From Rusavskia elegans (taxonomy: Eukaryota; Ascomycota; Lecanoromycetes; Teloschistales; Teloschistaceae): a stretch of 64,000 nt of DNA. Position 1 is the stretch's first letter; each line of letters starts with the position of its first letter. The notes under the pieces were generated by a model that was not told the DNA's origin, searched no databases, and worked only from the letters and a program-made list of their open reading frames with translations. Position numbers and translations under genes: made by a program. Where the stretch lies: assembly GCA_011316305.1 (NCBI GenBank), contig SAUG01000009.1, positions 620,001-684,000 on the forward strand, given 5' to 3'. This document shows positions 1 to 11,638 of this stretch, piece after piece.

Positions 1-105
1 TACGGATATGATCCTCAGAAACAACAATATCTGATCCGGTACAGAGGGACTTTGTTGCCAGCAGAAGCCAACTGGACGTCTGAGGACACTTTGTACCGCT
101 TATAG
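1..105 (+). CDS. C-terminal tail of a possible chromodomain protein (partial, cut by window edge)
   Basis: The first reading frame is open from base 1 and ends at TAG (103-105), giving a 34-residue tail. It contains YLIRYRG followed by a spacer and then W with acidic residues. This resembles the chromodomain core, in which an aromatic-L-V-K-W-x-G strand is followed by a conserved W-E-P helix start. Such tails occur on heterochromatin proteins and on integrases of chromoviral Ty3 elements. The base composition is normal, so it is not an RIP-decayed copy. With only 34 residues the assignment is weak; it could equally be an unrelated 3' exon. Confidence 0.3.
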   Translation, partial: YGYDPQKQQYLIRYRGTLLPAEANWTSEDTLYRL

Positions 106-728
106 AGACTCCTCCAGTGGAGTGGTGAGTCTCAAGCGTTGGCAGAAGCTTGATTTTCCTAGCTGTTTCAACCTCATTGCCATTGATGCGGGACCGGCCC
201 GATCCTTATTCACTAAGGTACCTGTGTTGTCTGACGACTGAGCTTCCGTTGGAGCAAGCTAGAAAAAGCTCACGTGGCCTGTACCCGATTCGAGCCTAGG
301 TGATCAATTCCTGTGTGTTGTTGTGCAATTCATTCTATATGAGAATGGTGAAGGGTATTGGTACCAGAACCGACACTATGAGGTTCTACACGGAGCAAGC
401 AGGGGTAAAGTATAGATGGCATCGCTACAAAAGCACGACGTCGTGTTCTTAGGAGTTCTTGATGCTCTCGTTTGTCATGATCTAGGCAACTTACCATACT
501 AGCATCGTCATGCCGGACTGTAAATATGGGTCTGGAAGTCGCGATATGACACAGTATCCCTTGGGAGACTAGAGGTTTGTGATTGAACAACGGAGCCATT
601 TGATTGTACGCAGTCGGAAGTAGACGTTTGTAACAAGCGATGAACAAGATCATCAATGGATATCGGCATGGCCGCTAGGAATAAAGCTTCGGATGCTATT
701 GGTCATGAAATATCGTGACAAGAGTCTA
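106..728. other. Intergenic, no gene seen
   Basis: No open frame here has family resemblance or plausible splice structure. The one longer frame (330-656, -) shows no recognisable motif. The segment probably holds 3' flanking sequence of the left-edge gene and of MAK16, which converge on it. Confidence 0.6.
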
Positions 729-1773
729 TCAAGCCAGAAGAGCCTCCTTCAGCGGTGCCTCTGTCTCACGCTCGTACTCTATCTCCACCTTGGGACCTTT
801 TGTCTTTCGTGTTGGCGCGGGACCTGCTCCCCGTTTCCTCTTGTCCCCAGCTGATGCTTTCTTCTTTGGAATTTCGTCTGTGTCACTGCCGCTCTCGCTA
901 TCCTCATCATCTTCGTCGCTTTCAGTCTGTTCCTCTCCACTCTCGCCGCCCAGCCATTCTTCGAGATCTCCCAAGTCCTCCTCCTCATCTGACTCAAGAT
1001 CACTCACATACTCCACCCCACCAAGGCCTTCTTCCTCCATCTCTTCTTCCTGCTCCAGCTCCTCCTCCTCAATCCCTTCATCCAGATCGACATCCCTCTC
1101 TCCCTCGCCCTTTCTTTCCATCGCCTTCAACACCTTCTTCCAAATCCCCTCCTCAACATTCAACGGCCGATCCCCATAGGCCCCGCTCATCAACCTCTCC
1201 ATCAACTCCCTCTCAATCGCCCTCTCCACCTTCGCCGCCGCCTCCGCCTTCCTCTCCCTCCCCTTTTCCCTGGCCCTAACCTTTGGTGCCAATTTCGGCA
1301 CCAGTTTCTCCCCCAACCGCTCCTCCTCCCTCGCTATCTTCCTCGTCCGAATCGCCACTTGCGTCAGTCTCGTAAGCCGCTGCTTACACTTATGGACAAG
1401 GAATTTCGGCCAAAACATGAGACGCGAATCGATCTGTTCGAGCGCTTTGCTGTAGTTGGGGGAGAGCCTGATCCGTTCCCACATTTTGGAGGGAAGGTGC
1501 GAGCGTTCGACGGTTTTCATGTAGAGGTAGAGCACCTCGGTTTCGGGCGAGGAGCGGATGGTGGCGTAGCGGGAGTTGGCGAGCGGGCAGGATTGTCGGT
1601 TGCAGAGACCTGTGACGTTGTATTCGTTTCGGCAGAAATTTTTGTTTTTGGTCGTTCTGTGGGGGGGTGGTCAGTTGAGGGCTGGGAAGGGAGGAGGGGA
1701 GGAGTGATTACTTGAGCTTGTAGGAGCAGAATTGCTGGTTTATCACCTGCCAGACGATTTCATCGGAAGCCAT
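729..1773 (-). CDS. MAK16: Mak16, 60S ribosome biogenesis factor
   Basis: Mak16 is an essential nucleolar factor of early 60S pre-ribosomes. There are two exons on the minus strand: exon 1 at 1773-1712 begins [20 protein letters not shown], and exon 2 at 1656-729 follows an intron at 1711-1657. The joined frame is 990 nt (329 aa), the usual family size. The N-terminal half carries the family's cysteine-rich segment (Cys16, 29, 39, 44) and then [14 protein letters not shown] and [10 protein letters not shown], a near-universal signature. The C-terminal third is strongly acidic (E/D runs) and ends in basic K/R patches, as expected of a nucleolar protein. The start is fixed by the conserved N-terminus. 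It is divergent from TRS120 with about 330 bp between the starts. Confidence 0.97.
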
Positions 1774-2101
1774 GATTGATGGACACGCAAGGTGATACAC
1801 CACAGGCGATTTGTCGATCTCCTGTGATGTTGAGTACTTCGAGAAAAATACTGTGGAGAAGGCGCTGGAGATAAGATAAGCTAAACGCCAAGCGCGCGGT
1901 TATTGGATATCTATAAAATGTCTCGTGCTCGTCGTGTTCTCGATTGGAATGTTCAAGGTCTGGTTACCTATCGCCTTGATGAAAACAATTGAAGTAGGCC
2001 ACAATTCCCTATGTGTCCAATGGCTTTTTTAATCTCTCAACCGCCGTATCACAGCTCCTTGAGAGCTTGCCCAGCCCTGAGGTCGAAGCCTGGAGACCAG
2101 C
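1774..2101. promoter_or_regulatory. Divergent promoter region between MAK16 and TRS120
   Basis: This 328-bp interval lies between two genes transcribed away from each other, so it should hold both promoters. No strong TATA box is evident; housekeeping genes often lack one. A short TATAAAATG string occurs near 1911. I see no other distinctive motif. Confidence 0.45.
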
Positions 2102-5100
2102 ATGGGCGGTGACACTTTTTCGGTTGTTGCTCCTGCTCGAGTCAAGGTACTTTGCGTACCTGTTGGCCGTATCCATAGGTCCAGGTTCCATCGGTTTGTC
2201 CAAAGATTGAAACAAGAGAACGTCATACGGCTTGGGGATGTTAGTCCCAACCGTGGGCCGCATGGAAGTCAGTACACTTCCGCTGTGGTCTGATACTTAC
2301 TCATTGACTGAAGAACAGCGACGTTCTCACCGCTCGCTTTCCCCGCCGGACGAGTATTGTTTGATGTAACAGCAGCAGCACCTTCATCAACCCACATCGC
2401 GTTATGTCCTTTCGAAGTCTACAGGCAGTCATTCATCGTTGTTGGTGTGGCCGATGGCAAATGCTACCAAGAAGCCTCTGACAGCAATGGTCAGGGCGGG
2501 GATGAAAGTGAAAGAGCTGACGCTCGGAGTACGCTATCTGAAGATGCTGTTCAAGCTTTGCTGGGGTGCAGGCAACAACTGGCTTCCGAATTTTCTACAG
2601 CATTGGTACATGAAGCATTGATTTTCGACTGCGATGTATCCAGCCAGCGACTCCCCGAAGGTCTCACCGCCATCCTTCCCACTGCAAAGTCAAAGACCAC
2701 TACCATCAAAACCGTCATGTGCGATTTAACCTCCCATTTACTCGCTGAGATGGCTTCCTTTGCAAGATCTCTGCAGGAGTTACCATCTATTGAGACCCCG
2801 AGGACTCCAAGGCAAAACATACAACGTCCGCTTGCAAGATATTCCACGTCCGCCGGACCGTCTTCTGCAGAATCAAGCCAGCCAGCGCAGTCTTTGAACG
2901 ACTTTGAACGAGGTGAACATCGAATGTCAATGCCAGCTCATCTTCTGGCGAATCTGGGATCAACATCTTCGACACCAGACGGTCGCTCCCTTTCCCCTCC
3001 AAGTGGGAGAAGCTCACCGCCGGCCGTGCTCGATGGAATAGGTAGCGCCCCTGCGTCTCCACCATCGAGAGCCGTCGATCGTCAAAGACCCATGAGCCGT
3101 GACAGGGCTTCAATGCAAGGCTTCGGGTCGAACAGTCTTTTGGAACGGGAGAGGACTAAGAGCCGAGGTCGCATCCACATTGTCATAGGGTCTTTGTATC
3201 TCTTGGCGGGGCGTTGGCCCGACGCTGTCAAAGAACTTGTGGACGGCGGTGCAGCTGCAAAGATCAACAGTGATCACGTATGGCATGCCAAAGCCCTTGA
3301 CTACCTTCTCGTTACATGTTTGCTTTATGCATGGTCGAATGTAGATTTTCAAGTAAGCACCCAGATAGCGAACAAATTATCTGAATCTAGAATTCTGAGG
3401 ATGTTGGGCAGACGCTGAGATTTTCTAGATTCCTCCGCTCCTGCGTGCTGCTACAGACAGGCCAGGCTCAGGGACAGCAAAATCATCGAAAGAAACACCA
3501 CTGACGAGTCATGCTAACATGAAAACTGACTCTGTCCTTGCTCCTCGTGATGCAACGTTACAGTCTCTCTCTGAAATGCTCCCAGAACTTCTCACCACCA
3601 TCCAGAATCTGCACTCCCGAGCCTGGACATTTTCGGAAGATAGACTGCCACAATTGTCTTTTTCTGAGACTGGACTACGGTTCTCACGGCTTCTGACGAT
3701 AATCAATGGTTCGGATGGCAACCTCACAGATACTAGTCTTGGCTATATAGTACTCGACTTTCAAACCCGGCAAGATGGAGCCAGGGCGGGGCAGGTCAGA
3801 ATATCACCACAAAGGGCTGAGATCGCTGCTTTCCTGTTCCGATCATTGCCCAGCATGGATACGGACGATTCCTTGAGCATTGCTGATCGAACAACAATAC
3901 TTGCCGGGATTGCCTCTGTCCTGGCGGACCTAGGTTACCGCCGAAGGAAAGCATATGTCTTGAAAGAGCTTCTGCGAGGACTCATACCAGCTCTGGTCGA
4001 GGCGAGGAAAAGGGGAGCTGCAGAAATGGGTGTGCACCCTGCTGCAAGCCTTGCTACGCTTGATGCTGCCTTGGTCGGTGCAAAGGATGTTGCTTCGAGA
4101 TTGCTCCACGGCGAAGATGAAGCCGGCATTCAAAGCTTTTTGAAAATGGTCTGCCATTCGTACGGGGTCCGATTTAGCTCGGGTGATCACACGAATGAGG
4201 ATCAAACCCGGCAAAATTGCAAGCCGAATGGGATGCAGCCAGCGACGTCAGCGCGCGTGGATACCGTGGAGAAGATAATTCAACGTGCTATACATCAGAC
4301 ATCCAGCAGGTATTTTAGGGCAGCGGAGCTCAAGATTGACATTCTCCGCTTATGCATCAATGTCTGCGAAGCACTACCTGATCTAGAAGGCGTGCTACTG
4401 TTTTCAGCCGAGCTGTTACGAGCATCGGGGAGCGGTATCGCCCCAGGACCTGACGATAACGACGGCTCATCCTCCTTACCTATCGAAGACCAGTTGCGCC
4501 TCTGGAACAACATTGCGAGGACAGTGGGCGTAGGCCGACAACTTGGCCGAGAACATCTTGCCGCTAACTATTGGGATGAATTTCTGGTCCGAGGCATCGA
4601 TATTGTTCCGTCCACGTCAAATAGCCCGATACCGCACGCGAAAGGTGAGCTCGATGCTGTGACTAAGACCAGGACAGACACCGAGAGTGGTCCGTTTCTC
4701 TACAATCCTTTCGGTCAACCCAGTAAAGTGAAAATAACAAAGCCACTTATGGTTGCTGGCGAGGAGGCCGCATTCCGGGTAACATTGCAAAATCTTTACG
4801 ATTTTGACTTGGAAATCGAGTCCATCAGGTTAACGTCGGACAAGGATGGTTGCGATACTCCCGGGCAGAGCGTTATAGTCGGTCCTTATAGAACACAGTC
4901 GGTTTACCTCAATGCGATCCCATCCGGAACTGGATCCTTGACCGTCGACGGATGCATGGCCAAAATTAGAGGCTGTCACGAACGCTGGTTCCCCCTTTTT
5001 GTGGGGCCGTGGTGGTATAAACCCGGAGTAAAGGCATGTCAGTCCGACCCCGTCGATCTGCCATCAGTGGTGGCTTCTCAAAGTGCCGAAAAGCGAGGTA

Positions 5101-6869
5101 CTAGAGGGCCTCAAGGCCCTGTTGCCTCATCTCTCGCTCTGGACGTAATACCAACATTGCCCAATGTAGTGATTCGAGCCACGACGCTATCTCAATCTGC
5201 GATCATGCTGCTAGAAGGGGAGACACGGACTTTTGCCATTACCCTTTACAACGCGTCGAAATCCATTGCTGCAGATCTTGTACTACTTACCTTCGAGGAT
5301 TCTATGGCAGCTCAACTTCAGGCTGCCATGGTCAGCAAGGAGTTACCTCCAGTCGAACTTTATGAGCTTTCACTGGCGTCATCCAGAAAGCCTTTGAGGT
5401 GGCGTAAAGTCGACAGCGAGAGGTCTCCGAATATTGACCCTGGCAAAGAGCTTACTCTTGAGATCGAGCTCGATGGTAGACCCGGTCTGTCGAGTGCAAA
5501 CATCCAGATCTCCTACGCGCATATTGGTGGACCGCACGACCATATCAAGGACCGATTTTACACTCGACAACTCTCAATCCCCCTGACAGTAACCGTCAAT
5601 GCCAGTATCGATATCTCAAAAACAGACATCCTGCCCTTCTCAACATCTTTCGCTTGGCAGAACCTGCACAGGCAGTCACCTCACTCTCGATCTCCGTCCG
5701 CCAAGAAGCTCGAAACTCCGCCAGATAGAACCCACCGCCATTCGTCAATGAGCAGTCGCATGAAGTCGAACAAGTTCATCAGTAATGAGAACCGTTTCCA
5801 GTCATTACTCTCCCGCATTGGCCTTTCACCCAGCGATAAAGCCCACTGCCTCCTCTGTCTCGACTGCAGGAACTCCTGGCCTATGCCCCTCACTGTCTCC
5901 ATCCAAGTCCGTCCTCCTCCCATAGCAGATATCCACGCAAACGCTCCCCTGACCACGCGGTCTCCAAAGTATGAATCTACCAATGCCAAACTTACATACA
6001 CAGTTCACGAGTCTCTCCAACCGGGCCACACGAAACGTATACTCCTCCTCCTTCCCCGTCTAAGGCTGCCCGACGCCCACCTTCCGATCCCCTCTTTAGA
6101 CCCAAAGCAGCAATTTGTTGTTAGCTCGTCCCCTAAAGCGTCGCACGAAGTACAACTTGCCGCTCGTGAGAACCACTGGTATCGTGAAGCTCTTCTGAGC
6201 TCTCTCCATGCAAGCTGGACTGAGGAATCCACTTCGCGAACCGGCACCGTAAATCTACGGAGCATACGGCTGTCGGCGCGTATGGTCGAGGCATTCAAAT
6301 TGCCGGAATTAGAGATCGAGATGAGACTTTCATTGACCTCGCCCTCATCCGAAGATAACGATGCTGTCCACAAGACAGAATCCAAAAGCTCCGACAACGA
6401 AGACCATAACGTATCGCCGTCCAAAGACAACGAACACAGTCTGTTCAAGCAAACCGGTCCTACTTCCTACACAGCACCCCTCTCTCAGCTTCTCACTCTT
6501 ACTACAACCGTAACAAACCACTCAAATTCACCCATTCACCCGCTGCTGCGCCTTCAAACTTTGCTCAAACCCCCGAATGGCGCCCACTCGCACCATATTG
6601 CTCTCGACACGAGCCGCAAATTTTTGATCCACGGTCTTCTGCAGCAAGCTCTTCCAGTACTGCAACCGGGAGATAGCAGGACCATAGAGATCGGCGTTAG
6701 CTTGCTCGGGAGGGGAGCATGGAGTATTGGCGGTGTTGTGGAGGAGGTCAGGATTCTAGGGAGTAGGCAAGATGATATCAAAGGAGAGCGGGAGAGGAGG
6801 GTCTGGAGAATTGAGGAGGCTGTGGAGATCGTTGGTGTTGAGCAAGATGAGCCTCACGGAGGTGATTAA
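2102..6869 (+). CDS. TRS120: Trs120, TRAPP II complex subunit
   Basis: Trs120 is a large subunit of the TRAPP II tethering complex, which acts as a Rab (Ypt31/Rab11) exchange factor at the late Golgi. There are three exons: 2102-2267, 2319-3352 and 3429-6869. Introns 2268-2318 and 3353-3428 start GTCAGT and GTAAGC and end in CAG and TAG, and the phases join cleanly into 1546 aa. The N-terminus reads APARVKVLCVPVGRI, then RLKQENVIRLGDVSP, the recognisable Trs120 opening. LYLLAGRWPDA and KALDYLL mark the TPR-like middle. Residues about 110-290 form a Ser/Pro-rich disordered insert typical of fungal copies. The long third exon carries the Ig-like beta-rich C-terminal region. Length matches filamentous-fungal homologues. 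The stop lies 357 bp before the next gene start. Confidence 0.95.
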
Positions 6870-7226
6870 GATTCGGAGCACTGTGTGAAAAGTTCGAAAG
6901 CAATAATATACGATTATCATAGGTGATGCTGGGTCCGAAGTCAAGTTGTGTTTATCCACATGTATGGGACTGAAGTCCAACAGATAGTAGCTACAAACAG
7001 AGGTTTTTAAAGCCTTCGGCCCTTTCTGATTGCCTACAGAATATCTCGTATGCTTCTGCTTTGTGCTCTGAGGACGTTTTTGCTACTCGAGCTACTCTAC
7101 TCGCCGTCGCCATATTTCGATAAGAAAACGCCGCTAATCCTAGGTGGGCTGCTGCCAGGCTTGGCGCATCAACCATGCCTTAGTCTTTCATCGGTATCTG
7201 ATATTCTGGCTTCTTTGCAGACTAAC
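6870..7226. other. Short intergenic: TRS120 3' flank and promoter of the RS-rich gene
   Basis: This 357-bp segment is between two plus-strand genes. It should contain the terminator of the first and the promoter of the second. No convincing TATA box or other motif is seen. Confidence 0.4.
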
Positions 7227-8071
7227 ATGGATCTCGTCGCTGGAGTTCGCAAAGAGGGCAGTCGGTAAGATCCAGGGCCTAAATACTGCTTATAGGGAAG
7301 GACTAACGGTCTCGGCAGAGGTGGGCGCGATGCCTTCAAATGGGAAGACGTCAAAGATGACCAACATCGAGAGAATTACCTCGGGCACTCGTTGATGGCT
7401 CGTAAGCTCCACGCATCCAGATCAGTCTTCGGTCAGTATCTGACATTTCCAATCCAGCGGTTGGGCGATGGCAAAAGAACAAAGATCTTTCATGGTACGC
7501 CAAAGGCGACGATTCGCAAGCAGCTACGGACGCCGCCAACGCCCGCGCAGAAGAGATTCGGCGCATCAAGGAAGCCGAACAGGATGCTTTGAGCGAAGCA
7601 CTGGGATATCCGGTCCAGCCACGTCTACGAGACAGTCAGCTTGCAGGGCAGAAAGAGGTTGAGAAGGCGTTGAAAGAGACGACTGAGGGGGATGAAGAGG
7701 GCGGGAAGGGTGTCGGATTCGGGAACTATCTAGGTACGGAGACTTCGAAGCAAGATAATGATCAGGAGGTTATGAAAGGCTATGGCGGAGACCTGGGAGG
7801 ATTGAAGGGCGGCCATTTCAAACCTGAGAAGAGGGAACATCGAAGACGACGCAGCAGGAGTCCAAGACGACATGAGCGGAGGAGAAGTAGCAGGAGTAGG
7901 GACCGAGATCGAAACCGAGACCATGGCCGAGACAGAGAACAAGAACGAGAAAGACACCGTAGGCATCGCGGACACGATGATCGTCGACGAGAGCAGGATG
8001 ATGATCGCAGGCATCACCGACGATACCGTTCAAGGTCACGGGAGAGGCACGCACGCCGAAGATCGCCATAA
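7227..8071 (+). CDS. MMTAG2-like protein with RS/RD-rich C-terminus
   Basis: There are three exons: 7227-7264, 7319-7401 and 7458-8071. Introns begin GTAAGA and GTAAGC and end GCAG and CCAG. The joined frame encodes 244 aa. The N-terminus reads [20 protein letters not shown], then [20 protein letters not shown] and [16 protein letters not shown]. This is the signature block of the family that includes human multiple myeloma tumour-associated protein 2 (kinase phosphorylation domain). The middle is acidic and glycine-rich. From about residue 165 to the end the protein is almost all R, S, D, E and H with SR/RD dipeptides, as in nuclear splicing-associated proteins. Function in fungi is poorly known; a nuclear RNA-processing role is inferred from the RS-like tail. 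Exon 2 and most of the N-terminal signature appear only after splicing. Confidence 0.92.
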
Positions 8072-9631
8072 GGCGAGATCGATATCACGAAGTACTTATT
8101 GGCGACTTGCCTATTCCATGGCGTTCCTTTGCTCCAGCCTACCTCGATGTTAATGTTACCTCAGACGTCCTCGATGATGGACCCGCGGTCGATAGCAAGG
8201 CTCCAAATCAGGCGGAAACGCTAGGCCTGCTACACAGCACGACATTGTACCAGCAACAGTATTTGCTGAAACTCCCTGGGAAATCTCTGAGCAGATGGAA
8301 GTAATGTCGCGAGATTCGCGAAACCTGATGGTGCGTTCTACCTGCTAAGCTATGTGACGATGGGAAAACAATCCAATATGATCGACCTATATCACCAGCC
8401 TATGTTCCCATCTCACCAGATATCATCCGCGCCATTCCTCGGCTTATCTCTACTTATGTAATTCTGACACTCCGCATCCTTGAATGGTCCTCCGGAAGCC
8501 ATCTAGGGAGCAACGTACTGGATTTGTTCTTCGTCTTATCAAGACTATTAATATTTAATGGGTTTTGGAGCAGATGAAATCTGAAAACTCAACCACAGGC
8601 GAGAAAGCCAGAGAGAGGATGACATACCGGACCATGCGAACGTCACATGACCACTGCTGAAGAGTCACATATTCCACTGCGACAGAAACACCGACTACAA
8701 TCATTACTGAGAACCTTGAAGCACTCCTGGGCGTGGAAAGATCAGACGGAACTCGATAGGCTTGCTGTTGGCTGGATCGATTCCACGCCCAAGCCATGGG
8801 AGACGCCAAAAGCTAGGTGATCACAGCTGATGACATGAGCATATTAGAAATCTTGGCACAAGACTATTGATTGATGCTAGCGTTCCCCAAGCTAATCTTG
8901 GACTATGGCATGGACTGTTCCACCCAAGTGCCCTGTCAATCGACAGTCTGGACAGAATTTTCATTCCTATCTCACAGTCGAAATCATGGGGTATCTCCCC
9001 AAGAAGAATCTCTGCACCTTCTTTTGAATATAACTTTACATGCAAGCACATCATATATACAAGGGACTAATTCCCTGCGATTTCTGTATTTTGCACCAAA
9101 GAATGGTCCAGATCGGAGACGAATTCTTGGATATAAGTTGCAACAGCTGTGTTGCAGACTTTGAGTTCAGGTTTCTGCCATGCGTTTTCGAACAAATGAA
9201 GATTTTTAGAGTGAGTACTTCAAAGCCCACGGATGCTTTATGCTCAAATGTGCTCAATGAACTATTCCCAGCTAAGGTGAAAAAACAGACTAGATAGTCA
9301 TGACTATTACTTTACCGGACTTTCCTTAATGCGTTTTTCCATAGGGACATTTTTTCTTCCACTTGCTTTTTCAACGTCAAATCTATAAAGACTATACAGC
9401 GGTATATGAGTTCCTCCTAACTTTTCTCCCCTTTTTTCCAGCTGACGATTTCGGTGATTTGCCCGCTGTGAAACGAATTTTCATCTCATCGGAGATCTCT
9501 ACTTACTACTTGAGATAACGTCTAGCTGGTATATCACCTCAAATTATATTTTGCGAATTCTCCCACCGAACCTTTATCCTTTGAAGCTCAAGCATCTCTC
9601 TCATTGGTCATCGACTCATCACTAAGGCACC
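8072..9631. other. Intergenic, 1.56 kb, no supported gene
   Basis: Several short frames occur on both strands, but none has a recognisable motif or a good start with splice sites. A frame at 9040-9297 (+) carries two C-x2-C pairs (CDFC, CNSC), which alone is too little for a zinc-binding call. The last 300 bp lead into the first F-box gene and are T-rich with pyrimidine runs. Confidence 0.5.
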
Positions 9632-11056
9632 ATGGTTAGAAGCCTGTGCCAAGCGATACAACCTATACCTTCCGCTGCTACTGAGGGTCGCCGTAAGATC
9701 ATATTCCGCTCCACGACCCCTGATTCGACGACCCAAGCAGCGGAAGGGCTATTATTCAAAGATACACCACTGGGTCGACTTCCTTCAGAGCTCTTACATG
9801 GTGTCTTTGCCGCCGCTGGCAAGACTGATATACCTAATCTATGTCTAACATGCAAGACTCTCCGCGATATCGGATGTGAACACCTGGTGAAGGATATCAC
9901 GCTGCTCTTCAACTCGAAAAGCTTTAACCGCGTTGCTAAACTTTCAAAGCATCTAGTACTTAGTCAAGCGGTCCAGATCTTCAATTATCGGATCGACTCT
10001 CTCCGACGTTGCAGACCCGTCGACGTCCACAGAGCCCATTTCCCAAACTTCGACATGCGAACAACTGCTTTCGTCCGAAGAACTCGTCAAGGAAGGGCTT
10101 GCAATAGGCAAATGGTAAGGTCTATAGGTCCTCAGCCCACACCGAGGCAATTGAAGACAGTGGAGAGGAAGTATTTCACGTTAATGGATGATCAGGATTG
10201 GCTTCGGGAAGTACGTGATTTTGCATCCGAGGAGCTTGCTGCTATTATAGATCGCCTGTCAAATTTGAAGCACGTCGCTATCTCCAACTCGCACGACATG
10301 AATCGAGAGGACCTAGACTTGCATAACATCTACACCTCAGACAATCCTTACCAGAAGATCGCCCCGGACCTCAACGGGGCCGAGGGGTTACGCGCGGCAC
10401 ACCACCTGAACGCTCTACTGCGCTCTTTTAACCATGCCGGTACAAAACTAGAGAGCTTCTCATTCGGTTTCATCGATTGGCGAATCTTCGAAGATCCCAA
10501 CATGGAAGACTGGGAAGTCGCCTTACGAGTCATCCAAACGCTGAAATGTATCAAGATACGTCTCTTCCTGCATTGTCATGGCTTTATCGAATTCGCCACC
10601 GCGATAAGCTGTCGCGAGCTCTTCAAGCAAGGCCGACCACACACTTTACTACGGTCCATGCCTTTTCTCACGAACCTGGAGGTGTGTGTTAAGTCGACCA
10701 CCAACGTCAATCGGCGACATGATGATATCGACCTGATCTCGTTGTTCGGAACGCATACATGGTCAAGACTTCACCGCTTTGCTGTGCATTTGTTCATTAC
10801 TACACAGACCGACTTGCTGGGGTTCTTCGATCGACATTCCCATTCTTTGAGGGTTGTGGAGTTGACTTGTGGCGTAATCCGTCAGGGGTCATGGGCCCAT
10901 GTGTTCAGGACAATGCGACGTTCAATGAGATTGGATGATTGCAAGCTGAGCAGGTTATGGAATTCTGGTATTGAGGAAGACCAGTGGGGTGTTGATACTG
11001 AAGCCGTAGTAAGAGCGATCGTCCTCGGTGTTGGGAATGTCCACGCTGAGGGTTAA
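9632..11056 (+). CDS. F-box-like protein (first of a tandem pair)
   Basis: A single-exon frame of 474 aa. At residues about 45-92 it reads LGRLPSELLHGVFAAAG, then IPNLCLTCKTLRDIGCEHL. This fits the fungal F-box pattern: LP-x-E-L, a short helix, then L-x-L-x-C-K-x-L. F-box proteins act as substrate adaptors of SCF ubiquitin ligases by binding Skp1. The remaining 380 residues have scattered leucines (SNLKHVAIS, MPFLTNLEV, LRVVELTCG) suggestive of degenerate leucine-rich repeats. The gene 600 bp downstream shares the same architecture and many short blocks (LTCK, FNSKSF/FNTKSF, LTNLKHL-like, GSWAHVF/GSWPDVF), so the two are paralogues. The start follows a pyrimidine-rich leader. No target can be proposed. 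Confidence 0.8.
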   Translation: MVRSLCQAIQPIPSAATEGRRKIIFRSTTPDSTTQAAEGLLFKDTPLGRLPSELLHGVFAAAGKTDIPNLCLTCKTLRDIGCEHLVKDITLLFNSKSFNRVAKLSKHLVLSQAVQIFNYRIDSLRRCRPVDVHRAHFPNFDMRTTAFVRRTRQGRACNRQMVRSIGPQPTPRQLKTVERKYFTLMDDQDWLREVRDFASEELAAIIDRLSNLKHVAISNSHDMNREDLDLHNIYTSDNPYQKIAPDLNGAEGLRAAHHLNALLRSFNHAGTKLESFSFGFIDWRIFEDPNMEDWEVALRVIQTLKCIKIRLFLHCHGFIEFATAISCRELFKQGRPHTLLRSMPFLTNLEVCVKSTTNVNRRHDDIDLISLFGTHTWSRLHRFAVHLFITTQTDLLGFFDRHSHSLRVVELTCGVIRQGSWAHVFRTMRRSMRLDDCKLSRLWNSGIEEDQWGVDTEAVVRAIVLGVGNVHAEG

Positions 11057-11638
11057 GGATATAAGAAAGTCCCGCGAATAGCTATTCTTACAGTCATAGC
11101 CCTTCTCGACCCAAACTTCGACAGAAAGAACCGTAGGAGATCTATTACCAACAATTATGTCAGCCTCCAAGAAGATCAACATTTCGATACCTCGAGGTAG
11201 CGATTTGGGCATTCGATACCTCTCTCCCCCTTGCTTTTTGAGCAGAAGTTTACTGTATATCAATAAGCCATTTGTGACTTGTCAGACTCTCAAAACCACC
11301 CCAAAAGCGGGGCCCACAGTGGATTTGATCTCAGTAGGTATTTGAGGTCATCATACAGAGCGTTATTAGCCGCCAGACGCCCGTGTACTAACATGTTGAT
11401 ATTCACATCAGATCGCATTCATTCATCATTCTTCCTCCTCAGTTCGAATTCTCACCTCAAAACTCACAGCTGCTCTGTTCAATTAAGCCTTCAATATTGC
11501 CTCATTCTTAGGCGTTGGCCAGATCTTCCTTCCACTTGGAGCTCCTTGACAGCCACGCAATGCCTTCATCAAATCATCCAGAGTAAAGCCACAGAGCAAG
11601 ACCCAAACGCCAAGATTTGAACCCAGTACTACGCAAAG
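11057..11638. other. Spacer between the two F-box genes
   Basis: This 582-bp spacer contains no supported gene. The small frames inside it (11157-11345 and 11279-11620, +) show no motif. It probably contains the 3' end of the first gene and the promoter of the second. Confidence 0.4.

Noticed and set aside
715..1279. Plus-strand Ser/Pro-rich frames opposite MAK16
   Set aside because: Antisense shadows of the acidic, codon-biased MAK16 C-terminus.
9040..9297. Possible zinc-finger frame with two C-x2-C pairs
   Set aside because: No other zinc-finger spacing or hydrophobic core, and no good start or splice sites.
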